A DNA stretch of 64,000 bases, from positions 620,001 to 684,000 of the forward strand of contig JAENRU010000483.1 in the NCBI GenBank assembly GCA_016647705.1. Reading direction: 5' to 3'. The notes under the pieces are model-generated. The model ran no database searches. It was not told where the DNA came from and saw nothing but the letters and a program-made list of their open reading frames with translations. Shown piece after piece: positions 1 through 11,290 of the stretch. The position numbers and the translations under genes are program-made. Numbering within the stretch: the first letter of the stretch is position 1; each line of letters starts with the position of its first letter. The stretch is from Eucommia ulmoides. Its lineage: Eukaryota > Streptophyta > Magnoliopsida > Garryales > Eucommiaceae.

Positions 1-313
1 TTGAGATGAAACGAGTAGGGGATGAACACAAGTTTTAACTCTCGGAGTTAGACGAGTTGCGAAATGAAACCTTCAAGAATTCTAGAATTTATAAGGAGAG
101 GACGAGAGTGTTTCACGATAACATTATTAATAAGAAGTTTTTCCATCCTAATCAGAAGGTGTGGTTATTCAACTCAAAGTTGAGACTTTTCCCAGGCAAA
201 CTTCGATCTAAATGGGATGGTCCATTTATGGTTGAAAAAGCACACCCTAGTGGGGTAGTGGAAATAATCGACTTAAGAGACGGTCGAAAACTTAAGGTTA
301 ACGGCCAAATATA
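1..313 (+). pseudogene. Athila pol, integrase C-terminal end (partial)
   Basis: This is the last ~100 codons of an Athila polyprotein. The stretch LDELRNETFKNSRIYKERTR, then WLFNSKLRLFPGKLRSKW, GPFMVEK and LKVNGQ match the C-terminal integrase region, which helps bind DNA. A stop codon at about 36-38 interrupts the frame just upstream, so the copy is not translatable as a whole. The catalytic DDE core would lie to the left of the window. The family call is firm; the copy is clearly dead. Confidence 0.85.
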
Positions 314-1737
314 GAAGCATACGGTAGGTTTTGAGGAACGGGCCGCCATCGAGGCGATTAACTTGGCTGACCCGATTTATTCATGACGCCCCATTACGTC
401 TAGCTAAAGAAGTTAAACTTAGCGCTAAGTGGGAGGCAACCTACTGTTACTTTAAAGTATTAAGTTATTTCATTTTAGTTATTATAGTTTTACTGTTATT
501 ATACTTTATTTTAATGATTTTCCTTGACTGCATTGATAGACAGGTTTGCAGGTATTCTACACTAACTCAGTTATGCTATACTAATAGACACGCCAGGTAG
601 TATCCTTATTTGTCAAAGCTATTTCGCACTTTTATCATTGAGGACAATGCTAAATTTAAGTTTGGGGGGCGGGGGGGGGGGGGAGGTGAATGCTTGTACT
701 CCTGCTTATATTTGTATTTTATTCCACAATTAATTTTTTTCAATCTATCCCATGATAACATGTCTATCGGGTACGAACTTGAGTTTACTAAAACAATCAT
801 TGGAATATAGGACTGATTTTTTTAAAATATCTTATTTTTCGACCCTTACATGCATGCTAACTTTCTTTTATTCTAAATTTAGTACATGAGATGGTTTTCT
901 AAGTTTTGACATGAGAATAACTTAACTCTGAAATTTTAAAAAATAATAATAATAAAATATGTGTGTTAATAATAATAATATTTTGTCTTAATGATGAATT
1001 TTCGTTGAGTAACCAGGCCTCTTGCCTCAGTAAGTTTTGAGTGTTTGCGTCAAAAAGGGGAAGTGATTTGTTAAGATAATAAGTAACTCGTTAATCTCGA
1101 AGCCTAAGATGTTCAAGTTATTAAGCCTGAAGGGTGCCTTAACACCTAATGCCTCGAGCCAACTAGATTGGGAACATTGGCCTAACACTAGGTACACGGA
1201 CACCTTAGAAAATCCAGTGGGGTTAGCATTGCACAAGTCACTTATTTAAAGAAAATTGTTTATTTTATATTTTAAAAAAATAATTAAAAAAAAAAGATAT
1301 AGACAAATGCATTTTCATTTCAGGAAAAAGTTGTTTGATTGTTTAGAAACAGTTGACTAGTTACTCGTACTAAATTTATTATAAATGAGAGTTGCATGTA
1401 TGTTGTGGGTACAAAAATGAATATTGTTAGGAATCGCGTGCTATGAGATCAATGACTATTTCAGTAACTCAAGGGTGATCTTGATTTGATTTGTTGGTAT
1501 TGGACAAGACTGATAAATATTTATTGAGGAATAAAATGCACAATAAGGAATTTGGGATGTTTGTGGGTAGCATCACTGTAAACCCTCACGAGACTAAACT
1601 CGTCCACTAGGGGTGACCTAGGGGTTTAATGGCTTGTTGCATGTGCTAAATGTAATCGTCCTCCCTACGAAAATGGCTTTTCAATTAATTAAGATATTTA
1701 GTTTTGCTCGAGGACCAGCAAAATCTAGGTTTGGGGG
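314..1737 (+). other. Athila 1 3' untranslated region, no env-like gene
   Basis: There is no convincing gene in these 1.4 kb. Autonomous Athila elements often carry an env-like frame here; none is visible. The segment holds a perfect 14-bp palindrome ACTTAGCGCTAAGT (417-430) inside the conserved post-pol sequence, a run of 23 G in 24 bases (664-687), and short AT-rich runs. It ends with a G-rich purine tract (about 1726-1737) next to the LTR, the expected plus-strand primer. Confidence 0.6.
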
Positions 1738-3080
1738 TGTGATCGCATCACATTTTATGCGATCTAATACCACTAAACTAAATTTTGTTTATCTTTTAAA
1801 TAAATTAAATTAGTTGAAATTGATTCATTTTATTTGTTTTGGAAAGATTTTGGATTTGATGCGAAAACATATTAATTTGGAGTAAATTGGACACAGAACG
1901 AGTGGACCGCAAACAGACCCGAATCCGCAGTTCGAGTCTGGACCGTCTTGCGAATTTGGAGGACATGCGCGACATGCACGCATGCACAAACAAAAGGGGC
2001 AAACCCGTTTATGGGTCTTACCATTTTCCTTTAGGATTTATGACCAAATGGTATTTTAATACACATTAATTGGCCAATTCTAATGAGGGAAAGATTTGAA
2101 TTGATCAGGTAATACAAAGGAAAAAAGGCAAGGCATTTAATGCCCATTCATGGGTTCATCAACTTTTTCATTCTTGGGGATGTTTTTCCATTTTTAGTTT
2201 TTTCTTCTTTTATTAGCTGGTGGCGAATTTTGGGGAATGGACATTTTTTTTCCTTTTGATTTTTTTTTAGTTTCTTTTATCTTTTTAAGAGGCTTTGGCC
2301 AGTAGTTTTTTGTTTGTTTTTTTTTGGGGAGGGGGGAAGACAATTTCTTTTGTATTTTTCTTTCTTTCTTTTTCTATACATACTGTGGAAAATTTGGGAG
2401 CAAAAGAAATGAAGAACAAGGCCATGGACAACTAATCCCCCTTTAACCGGACTAGGATTGTGGTATGTATTTTGATTTATGCAATATTGTATTCTTAGAT
2501 TAATTTTAGTTTATGTGTAAACAATTATATGATGATGAATTTTATGCTTGAAATATGGTTTAAATCGTGATTGAATTTAATCTCGAAATGTTCTTGAATA
2601 GATTTTGATTTTAGAATTAATTATTGCTAGAATGTTAGATCTTGTACCTGTGATCTAGATCTAACAATCATATAATCGTATTCTTAGGATTTAATTATTG
2701 GTTTGGATGATTTATGCCTAAATTGTAATTCACCCTAGATTAGAGTAATATAGGAATTACATACCAAAGATAAATCATGCCGAAGAATAATAAATCGAAT
2801 CTTTCTGAGTAGTTCCAGCTTGTAGTTGGGAACGCTCATTTACACAATCTAAATTTAAAAGTAAATATGAGAAAAATATAATTTTAAAATACAAAATCCA
2901 CAATTCCTAACCCAGTTCCCTATATTCATTGTCTAGATTTACTATTTTATTTTCTTACATTAAAACCCAAAACTCAAATCAAAATTTGTTTTCATTTCGG
3001 AAAAAAGAATAATTAAAAATCCATAATTACAAGATCGATCCTTATAGTTCGACACCCTACTTGAACACCGTACTACATCA
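1738..3080 (+). repeat. 3' LTR of Athila 1
   Basis: The sequence starts TGTGATCGCATCAC right after the aggtttggggg purine tract and ends ...CCGTACTACATCA, giving TG...CA termini and about 1.34 kb, a normal Athila LTR length. The wording before it (ctcgaggaccagcaaaatc) is typical of Athila/Tat 3' ends. Homology to Tat gag resumes within 40 bases of the right end, which fits an insertion boundary. The exact first base (1738 or 1740) is uncertain. Confidence 0.7.
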
Positions 3081-3118
3081 AAATTGTGGTACCATAAAAT
3101 TGTATTATTTTTTAGGGA

Positions 3119-4170
3119 TCAGGAGTCAACTCTTGGTACCATGTGTTGGCCATTCCGGTGAGAGTAAAAGGGGAATGATTTGCACCTCACCACCATGGAT
3201 GTTGTGTGCATGTCCATAAATGTGATGAAAACGGAGAGGCAATCGCTAGGGTCAGTGGTACCATCATAAGGGGTTATTTGTAGTTTGGGGAATCGATAGG
3301 GGACCAATTCCAAGATTATGGCATCAACAAAAGGGGATCTAATACCTGAAGGGAGTCTAGTTTCCCCCTAGGGCCCCGTATCTGAATAAGCGCTGCCTCC
3401 ATCTTGGCGACGTGCCTCTCTAATGTCGCTTCTTCCCTGGGTGGTGTTGCCACATGACTTGTGGCGACTTCCGATCCCTATCTTTCGATGGGAGGGGAGT
3501 GAGAGTTAGCCTCCCAAGAACGGCTAGCTTTTCGATCTGCATGGGTGATGTTGTTGTAAGTCATTTTCGCATAACGACCATGGCAGTTATGGCGGTCCTC
3601 TGTCTGGTGAGGCCGTGGGGACAAAGATATAGAATTAGAAATGGTAGCTGGAGCCAGAAGTTGTTCTCTAATCAGTCGGTTGCGAGGACGAGGTTGTTCT
3701 CTCGATACGTGTCCTTCAGAATGAATGACACGGTCCGATCTGTGGTGAGGATCCTTATATCCTGTTTACCAGAGATTTGGTCCCCCTTGGCCGGGGGCCG
3801 GTTGCAGGAGGCATTCTTCTCTCTCTATATTCCGGAGAACTGGTCCCCGCTGGTTTAGGGCCGGTGACAGACATGAGAGCATGGTGTTGAGATAGGTTTG
3901 AAATTATAACAGTTGGCGCTCAAAATTGTCGATCCATATCCCATCCGCGGCTCTAGGGAATTATCCTACATGGGGCCCCACAGGTAGAGCTGACGGGCCT
4001 ACCTGGTTGATGGAGAGTGCATGTTCTTCTCCTTTTAGGATGGGGACGATAGTCATCGCATCTAGCCTTGGATTTCTTGACATTTCTCCAGCCAGGTTGC
4101 TATCCACCGTACTATTAGGGTCCCTTGGTCACAGAGACTGACCAGACCTTGTATGCATCTAGCTTTTAGC
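3119..4170 (-). pseudogene. Tat gag, N-terminal half (broken)
   Basis: The minus strand at 3119-3313 reads PYRFPKLQITPYDGTTDPSD, then a short CXXF-type segment (RCKSFPF) and, in another frame, NTWYREL. This is the retrotransposon gag core domain, which forms the capsid-like shell. From 3340 to 4170 the less conserved gag N-terminus follows, with several frame breaks; it matches 57300-57993 in the other Tat copy. Athila 1 cuts the domain at its left side. No intact frame remains. Confidence 0.75.
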
Positions 4171-4236
4171 CAAGAGGAGAGCAAATGATGATTTGGAGAA
4201 GGCTTTTAGTTTCTCTTCCCACAGACAACACCAAAC

Positions 4237-5225
4237 TGTTGATGTCGAATTTTGGTCGACACCAGCGGGTTGGTCGGGTCAGTCTTGAAGGGTGTTGAGG
4301 AGCCTTGAAATGGAGATCTCCGGTCCGAGAAGCTTCTTATCCGTGGAGAAACCCTTGGTCGGGAAAGGGAAGGCTACCATCAAGGAGGGGTCGGGGGCCT
4401 TCCAAGCCGAGGAGAGGAGGAACAAAATGCTCTGTAATTCCTGGAGAGATGAACCGACACTTTGAAGCTGAGCAGTTCCAGAAAGAGCGGACGCTTGGAA
4501 ACCTGCAGAAAGAACTTGCCAGGTTTTTCCCGGTGTGTTCCTTCCAGCGTGAAAATCAGCGTACGGAAAGAGAAGTTTATAATGTAATTTTCCGAGAAGA
4601 AAGAAGAATGAGTTGTGAGTTAAGTTTTTCTTTACCTTTGAGCAATTGTATGCTCTCTTTTTTATAGGCAATGTGGATATTGGTTTTTAAAGCTAAGTAA
4701 AGGTTCAATGTCTCTTTAATGATCACATCATAATGGCAACTTGGCTTATAGCCAATGGATATATGTCGAGGGGCCTTTGTTTTAGCCATATCTAGGAGAT
4801 ATTTTGGTTGGCAAAGAGGATCATAATGATGATCATGGATATTTTGGGATAATATGGGATGCTTAAAAGGTGGAAAATCGAGCTAGCTTGGGGACAAACG
4901 GAGGAGAACATTGCCCTGTTGCGGCCGGGATGAGGAGGTGCGTTATTACCCTTTCTGGGCAGACAGAGACGAAAAGGGGGGAGCGCTGCCCCAACGGGGA
5001 ACACTGAGATGGGGAATGGTTGCCCATCCCGGCGATGACTTGTGGGTCGCCCCATGTAGCATTGAGCCCTTTAGGGCGATTGGTATATCTGAGGAAACTT
5101 CCCTTCTCGGTACATTTCTTATTCTTAGCCTCTGGTGCGCCTTGAATTTTTAATTTTGTAGGGAATTGAGCACACGTGGCGGCCTTTGATTAGGTGCATT
5201 AGAGTGACAAATTTTACACTCATCA
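4237..5225 (-). repeat. 5' LTR of Tat A
   Basis: On the plus strand it starts TGTTGATGTCGAATTTTGG, directly next to a degenerate copy of the Tat primer site (minus strand GTTTGGTGTTGTCTGTGGGA; usual form TGGCGCCGTCTGTGGGA). The start matches the LTR edge at 58089. The far edge is placed at ...TTTTACACTCATCA by comparison with the Tat LTRs ending CACCCACATTA; it may be off by some bases. Length about 990 bp. Confidence 0.6.
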
Positions 5226-5636
5226 GACATTAATTGTTAATTTTGAAATTAGATATTACTTGTTTTTTTTACTAATTTAATTAGAATTTGATATACATAA
5301 TTATTTAAATTTCTTGTGTGGTTAAATTCATGGTAATATAAATCTTTTGGAATTAATTATTTTGTTAGTGTTTTATTATGATAAGAGTTTTGTAATCGGG
5401 GTTACAAATCATATCAACTTAAAGGAGTTAATTTCTTAAAATATATATATATATATATTTTATTTTATTTTTCTTCTAATGCAGCAAAATAGTAAGTTGA
5501 ACCTCTAAAGTTTTTTTGGGTGCATTGAGTTGGGTAAAAAATGGATGAAAAAAAAAAAAAAAAAAAAAAGGGATAGAAAATGAAAATGAAAAGTTATTTG
5601 GTGAGGATGAGAATAGAAGAAAAAAGAAAGTAAAAT

Positions 5637-5800
5637 ACCGGTCAGCCCCTTATTATTTTTGGTTGAAGATCAGTTATCTCCCTTATAGATTAAAAAATAG
5701 TATAATTTTTATTGTAATGATAATTTTACCCTTAACTATTTAAAATGATTAAATAATTAAAAATTAAAATACATAAATAACCCTTTAAATTTATTATATA
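5637..5800 (+). repeat. dispersed repeat, also at 34235-34370
   Basis: The wording aaaaatagtataatttttattgtaatgataattttacccttaactatttaaaatgattaaa is repeated with few changes at about 34260-34350, including the following aattaaaa and acataaat. The shared part is roughly 150 bp. No termini or duplication could be fixed, so the element class is unknown. Confidence 0.6.
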
Positions 5801-6399
5801 TATTTTTATTTTTTTTACACTAATATCCTCATTTAAAAAATATATATACCTTTTAAACCTATTTTTTTAAACAAAATACCTAAAAATAAATAAATACAAG
5901 AAGACGACGATGTTTTCTTCTTCCTCTCCTTTCTCTTCTCTTCTCGTTTTCTCCCTCTTCTCTCTCTCTCTCTTTCTCCGCCATGGACAGATCTGTCACG
6001 AATTTGTGCCGCAGTAGGCGGCGGAATTGGAGCTGAGTTGGAGCTGTAGGTGGATATGTTGCGCTATAGGCAGCGGAGTTGTGCCACGTCTCTCTCTATT
6101 TGGTGATGGCGATGGCAATGGCGATGGCAGTAGGAGCATTGGTGGTGAGAGAATGCGAAGGTGAAAGCAAGCATAGAAAACGGACTGCTCACCATAATAG
6201 TCCCAAAAAAAGAGGTGAAAAAGCTAAAAGTGAAGGCCATTGATATTTCTCAAAGTCAATTATGAAGTTGCTTTATGTTTTGGGTCATTCGGTGGGAGGT
6301 CCCTTATTTCACCCTTAATTTTAAAAAAGTTATAGTGGCGGAAAGAATTTGTGTTTTAGTCCCGTCTATTTTAAAAAGGCAGAAGTCCACTACGTGTGC

Positions 6400-6780
6400 C
6401 TGCAGACGCGCGATTACATGTAACAGCTTGGTTTGTGTATTTTTGTTAAATATAATAAATATTAATGTATTCTGTAACATATAATTAATTTGTGTGTATA
6501 AAATTGTTAGATGTAATAAAAATTACACAAAAATACATGTAATCAGTTACATGTAACTAAATATACACAAATACATGTAACTAATATTAAACTAATTTTT
6601 GTGTGTAACATTTGTTAAATGTCACAAATATTACACAGATATATGTAATTGTAACATGTAACTAATATTACATAAGTACATGTAACAAAAAATACACAAG
6701 TATATGTAAAAATATAACAATTATTAAATTGTAACTAATATTAGTTACATGTAACTAATATTCAATATAAACTGAATTTG
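6400..6780. repeat. ACATGTAAC palindrome-rich repeat
   Basis: The words ACATGTAAC and GTTACATGTAAC recur many times in about 380 bp, mixed with short AT-rich spacers. The same palindrome forms the backbone of the tandem array at 37052-38466. The spacers here do not obviously match that array, so the link may be shared terminal or subterminal motifs of one transposon group, or convergence. Confidence 0.6.
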
Positions 6781-7011
6781 CTCACCAAGTTTTATCTACA
6801 ATCCTTGCAATACGGGACTAAAACTCAAGTGAAATCTAACTTAAGGGACTAAATCAAAACTTAAATCTTAGGCAAAACTTTTTAAAAATTAGATCTGTTT
6901 TTTGGGACTTCCGGCTAATTAACCCTTATATTTTTGCGGTCACTGGAGATGTGGGTGTTCATCAATAAAGTATATACGTTTTTAACTTTAGATTGACTTT
7001 AATTTGGTATT

Positions 7012-7755
7012 TGTTGGTGTCGAAAAATAGATTGGCCAACAATATGGTCTGGTTAGCATCCACGTGGAGAATAACCGGTGTTTTGGAAACTATATTTGGA
7101 GAAGCTGAATTCCTTAGGACTTTCTATCCTTGAATCTGCGAATGATCGAGTTGGGCTGGCGTTATCCGGCCTGACTTTCAAGTCAGTACCTGCACAAAGG
7201 ACTTGCCGGGATTGGCCCTACATGTCCCCTTTGGCGTGAAAGTAAGAGCTCGGGGGGAAGAATTTAAGGATGCTTGAATATTTTAAAGTTGTTACCTTTT
7301 TCCAACCTCCTGAAATGTTTGTCCACGCTTTCCTTTTATAGGCGAAAATCTGATTAGCATCCCGAAAATTAAGGCCTTAAGCTCAGTTATCTACCTTAAT
7401 ACGACACATGGAGGGGGAAAAAGGGTGCGTGAAGGGATTAGAACTATGGCCTAGGCCTTTGAATGCTAATGGATAAGTCCATAGGCTGCACCATTAGGAT
7501 AACGAATAAGCCGGCCCAGACACCGGTGAGGATGCCGAGGTGAACATATCGACCTGAACCTCATTGATTGGAACCTCAATACTTGTAAATAGTTCCTAAC
7601 CAATGGTCCAAGTCCTGCGAGATTACTGACCTGATGAGATACTAGGCTAATGAGTCACCGGGTTGATCAGGTCGTCTGATGACGTGTCATCTGCTAGTCT
7701 ACGTAGTAGGCCTAGGTGGCACAACTTGGAGCTTGGTTGATTTTCACCCACATTA
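7012..7755 (-). repeat. 3' LTR of Tat C
   Basis: Plus-strand edges are TGTTGGTGTCGAAAA and GATTTTCACCCACATTA. It aligns throughout with 21293-22549 apart from the 509-bp insertion there. The minus-strand start reads TAATGTGGG rather than TG; both copies share this, and the GTATT duplication fixes the edge. Confidence 0.88.
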
Positions 7756-7772
7756 GTTGCCCCTCAAACCTT
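7756..7772 (-). other. polypurine tract of Tat C
   Basis: The minus strand reads GGTTTGAGGGGCAAC immediately before the LTR. A G-rich run followed by CAAC at this place is typical of Tat elements and primes plus-strand DNA synthesis. It fixes the direction of Tat C. Confidence 0.65.
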
Positions 7773-8085
7773 AGCGTGGAGATGGAACATGAGACGCTAA
7801 GGGTTCTGCTCTTGAATCGATAAAGGGAGGAATTTCGATCTCGGGGTGAATCTGCTCAGTATCAAGATAGAGCTCGGCTGGTTATTACCTGGCTTCTGCG
7901 AGAAGCCTCATTGCCATCTGAATGGATGGGCGACACGTCGAATAAGTGTGAGAATCGAGGTAACATCTGATGTATGATTAACGCGACCATTTTACTTTCT
8001 CTTCCCGCTCATTCATTCGTACCAGAGTAACGTAAGCGATCCAGCTACCTCTCCTGAGATGGTACTCTTTCTTCTTCTTTATATA

Positions 8086-9572
8086 ATGTCTTCTTCCTTC
8101 TCTTTAGGGTACAGTCCATCTGATTCCGAACTGACCAAGTTGGGGTCCCCTTTCCAATAGATCGATATTAACTCATTTCTAGAAGAGGTTGACTAGACAA
8201 CCTCATCATTCGAGAGGGATGGCAAGTCTACTGGAGCTGGGCCTTCCTAATCTCTTGAAGTGACCAGTAGCCTTGGTTGGTAGATAACCAAGAGTGAGGC
8301 AGTATCTTCTGGTGGTCCCGGTACTAAGCTCAATACAGGTCTTGCCGACGAGCTTGGTTCTGCGGGCCCATCCATCCCAGAAGCTGATCCCCCTTCCCCT
8401 TTGTTAGTTCGAACTTCGCCGGCTGGTAGGACTCTTAACCAGCCCATTTATGAGGTCCTCTCCGGTCTGGAGGATCGAATTGTACTTGACAAAAAACAAT
8501 GTCAATAAACTTCAATCTAAGTACGCTTTCCCCAGCGATGTGAAGTTGAGAGTTTCTAGAAAAGGGGACCGAGCTTGTCCTCCTCCCAAGGGGTACATCT
8601 CGATGTACGATGACCAAATTTTAGTTGGCTTGCAGTTTCGTATTCATTTATGGGTGCGGGCTGTCTGTGGTTATCTCGAGTTATGTCCATTACAACTCAC
8701 TCCTAACAGTATGAGGATGGTGGTAGCGGCTCCCATCATCTTTTTAGTTCAGGGCATCACCTCGTCTTTGGAACTCTTCCGGGGTCTTTTCCTTGCCAAG
8801 TCCAAGCCTGATGATAGAGGCTGGTGCTATATCATAGCGTGGCAGAAATTCCTGAGTGGCTACAACAACTTCATAAAGAATTGGAAGCCCAAGTTCTTAT
8901 TTTTTAGAGGAATTATGGGAGTTTAACTCGCCCGCAGACATAGACCATCCGGTCTAGATGCACTAGGGGACAGTGGGTAAGTATTAGTCCCGTTGTCTTT
9001 TTGTAACTTGTAGAATTTCTCTATTTTCACACACTCTCTTTAAGGATGCCGAGATGGGCTAGTGCCTGCACCGGGCTGGTGAGGCAATCAAAACCCTAGC
9101 TGAGCCAAAATCTGAGCCGGTGAAGGGTCGCAATGAAGCCCTTGATCAGGTGCGAGAGTTAGAAGAAGCAAATCGGAAGTATCAGGCCTGGACCAAGCAT
9201 CCAAGAAAAGACAATCAAGCACTGCGTACCCTGACCGAGAAGTACAAAAACAATCTAATGAAGGTGATCGACCAACTCGAGGCTGCTGAGGAGAACAGGA
9301 GGGATATCGTAGCCCAAGCCGAGAGGGAGGCTATGGGGGTATGGATGAAGAGCCGAGATTATAAGAATCTTGAGATTAAGATTGGCGTCGAGATGATGCA
9401 AGAACGGTTTGACACTGCCATCCGCTCCCTCTGTCGTCAATATACGGATGTCCCCTACCAGACCCTCCAAATAGAATTCTCAGTGGAAAAGATCGAGAGA
9501 GGCCAGGGTGGTGAAGCTTGGCCCAGCACCTACGCCAGTTCTAGAGAAGGTCAGGCTGGGGCTGTTCCTTAA
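8086..9572 (+). pseudogene. antisense extra gene of Tat C, 'gypsy-type transposon' protein (PF04195-like)
   Basis: This frame runs opposite to its host element, between the integrase end and the 3' LTR. The middle part (8520-8920) has FPSDVKLRVSRKGDRACPPP, then YDDQILVGLQFRIH, LQLTPNS and a late NWKPKFLFF, the layout of plant proteins filed as putative gypsy-type transposon. The end (9120-9572) is charged and coiled-coil-like (LEEANRK, LEAAEENRR). The N-terminal part from ATG 8086 has four in-frame stops (8158-8276) and a frame change near 8500, so it is dead. A TATA-like tttatata (8079-8086) touches this ATG, too close to serve it. Function unknown; antisense extra genes are known from Tat elements. 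Confidence 0.7.
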
Positions 9573-10990
9573 AAGTCAACCAACCAACCACCTGAACTCG
9601 TAGCTTTTTTTTTTTTTTGGTTGTTGCTTGTACCCCAACTTGTAAATGTATTTTTTGATGCAATAAAATTTCATTCCTTGCCCGGTAATTATTGCTGGTC
9701 AATAATATTTCTGTACTTGTGTTTTTATTGATCATCACTTAAACAATCCCATATGGCAGGCTTCATTTAACTTACCAAATAATCACCGATCAGCTTGGAC
9801 ATCTTTACAAACTTTGGATCTTCTGAAAATTTTTGGAACTTAACTTATCGGGCTGAGTATCCAGCTTGGTAATCATAAAATTTGGAAAATTATAAACAAT
9901 TTATCCTTGTATTTTAAGAACCGAACACTTAAGTAGCTTGATAGCTTTTCCTGGGCAAACATGTCGGCCTCAATTAATCGATCTCAATTGAACGCTTTGT
10001 AAATGCAAACCAGCTTGGTCACCTTCTAGAAATTGTTGAATTTGGACCCTTTTTGGCTGATCGGCTTTATGTAACTGACACCATCGTATGGAGTCAGGTC
10101 GTTAAGCTACTAAAACTAGCATTTTAACTAGCTCGGTCATTCTCAAGCACTAGGCAACGAAATTTTTCATTCAATCTCCTATGTACACAACTTTAAGAAC
10201 CGGGCAGAGTTTCACACTAACTGTAGTTTTAATGGCGAGCAATTTTTAATTAATTGAACTTAGGACCATCTAGACTATATCATCACGTTACTAAGAGGTT
10301 ACACCTCAATCAAGTGAAATGCCAAGAAGAATTTTATCTTCGACCGTATGACACACCGAGGAAAATAGAATCTCACTGAAGTGTCGCGTGATCAGGTCGG
10401 CCCTTTAGCCCTTTACCCTTCCTCAGTCATTCTGCCTCTCATTTGATGGCACGAGCTTGGTTTGGCCTTGATCGTGTGATTGGTTTACTTGGTAGAAACT
10501 TCTGATTAGAATTAGGTCCTCTCCGTCCATAGACCTCAACACCTCGGTTAATTCTTGTGGCCGATCATAGGTGAGTTCTCTGTAGTTAGGCTCACACTTG
10601 AGCCTTGTCAGGTTATCTCAAGTTCGTCATTGCAGAAGCATCATCTTTTTTTTTTTTTTGCTTGAGCTCAGCTCAACTATGAGGGAGTGGATGTTGAATT
10701 GTAGGTCTTTAGACCCAGTCGGTGTCACGCCATCGGTGGATGACAGAGGTCAGTCCCTGGGCAAACACTATCGACCTGTGTAGGGATTCTGATTATCATC
10801 TTCGGTGGTATATGTTGGGGTGTACTTCTTCTTGGAGACGGGCTGGAGGGTTACCCGTCCTCATCCATGGTGGGACGAAGGGCTTCCTAGCTCCGTCGCT
10901 GCACGTGTAGATTTCGGAGAGTGGAGAATAAGTTGAATCGAACCCTTCTTTCATTGATGGAAAATTTTATCACAAATTTTGAAATTGAAA
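9573..10990 (-). other. Tat C region between integrase end and antisense gene
   Basis: No coding sequence is supported on either strand in these 1.4 kb. It includes poly-T runs at 9604-9618 and 10648-10660 and repeated cagcttgg words without a fixed period. It is best read as the 3' untranslated region of the Tat element. Confidence 0.5.
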
Positions 10991-11290
10991 TTTATAAAAG
11001 TTTACATCGATGCTTCCTCTCTAGGATAGTAGCGTTATAAGTGTTTGGCATTCCAGAGATGTCTTAGGGGTACCCCTTCTTCTGTTTCCAAATCATATGT
11101 ACCTGGCTGAGCTATGTGCATAACTCTGTAAAGTCCTTCCTAGGTTGAAGGGATCTTGTCAACAGGTTAGTCTTTGGTGGCCAAAGTGACTTTCCTGAGA
11201 ATGGGGTCTCCGACATCGAAAGAGTCAGGTTGGACTCTTCAATTGTAGCACCGGGCTGCCTTTTGTTAGTAAGTCACCTAGTTCACTCGG
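10990..11290 (-). pseudogene. Tat C integrase C-terminal fragment
   Basis: One minus-strand frame reads RVQPDSFDVGDPILRKVTL, then GLYRV, PGTYDLETEEG and LWNAKH, the C-terminal integrase region of Tat elements. Three stops fall inside (one sits where the family has a conserved W of WEG). The same region in Tat B is at 52880-53010. The catalytic core upstream is absent: within about 30 bases the sequence switches to gag-leader homology, showing one large internal deletion. Confidence 0.8.

Larger units (their letters stand above)
1..3080 (+). mobile_element. Athila-type Ty3/gypsy retrotransposon, 3' part (Athila 1)
   Basis: The end of the polyprotein, a long 3' untranslated region, a purine tract and a 3' LTR follow in order on the plus strand. 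The pol tail carries the Athila-style integrase end (LRLFPGKL, KWDGPF, LKVNGQ), followed by the gttaaacttagcgc and gggaggcaacc words usually found just after pol in Athila. The 5' part lies outside the window. To the right the element abuts gag sequence of a minus-strand Tat element, so it seems to have inserted there; its target duplication cannot be tested because the left end is missing. Confidence 0.85.
3081..5225 (-). mobile_element. Tat-lineage Ty3/gypsy retrotransposon, 5' fragment (Tat A)
   Basis: Read on the minus strand this is a 5' LTR, a degenerate primer site, an untranslated leader and the first half of gag. It aligns along its length with the better preserved copy at about 56990-58296, and the leader also with 11400-11856. 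Pol and the 3' LTR are missing: the fragment stops where Athila 1 begins. The other half should lie left of Athila 1, outside the window, if the Athila is a simple insertion. Confidence 0.8.
5226..7006. other. AT-rich intergenic DNA with relic repeats
   Basis: No gene is supported. Visible are an (AT)n at 5440-5458, a poly-A run at 5548-5569, a dispersed repeat at 5637-5800, a CT-rich stretch then GC-richer DNA with repeated gcgatggc words (5930-6200) resembling a gene 5' end without an open frame, and a palindrome-rich repeat at 6400-6780. Phrases such as gggactaaa near 6200 and 6840 hint at a decayed inverted-repeat transposon around the middle part. Confidence 0.5.
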
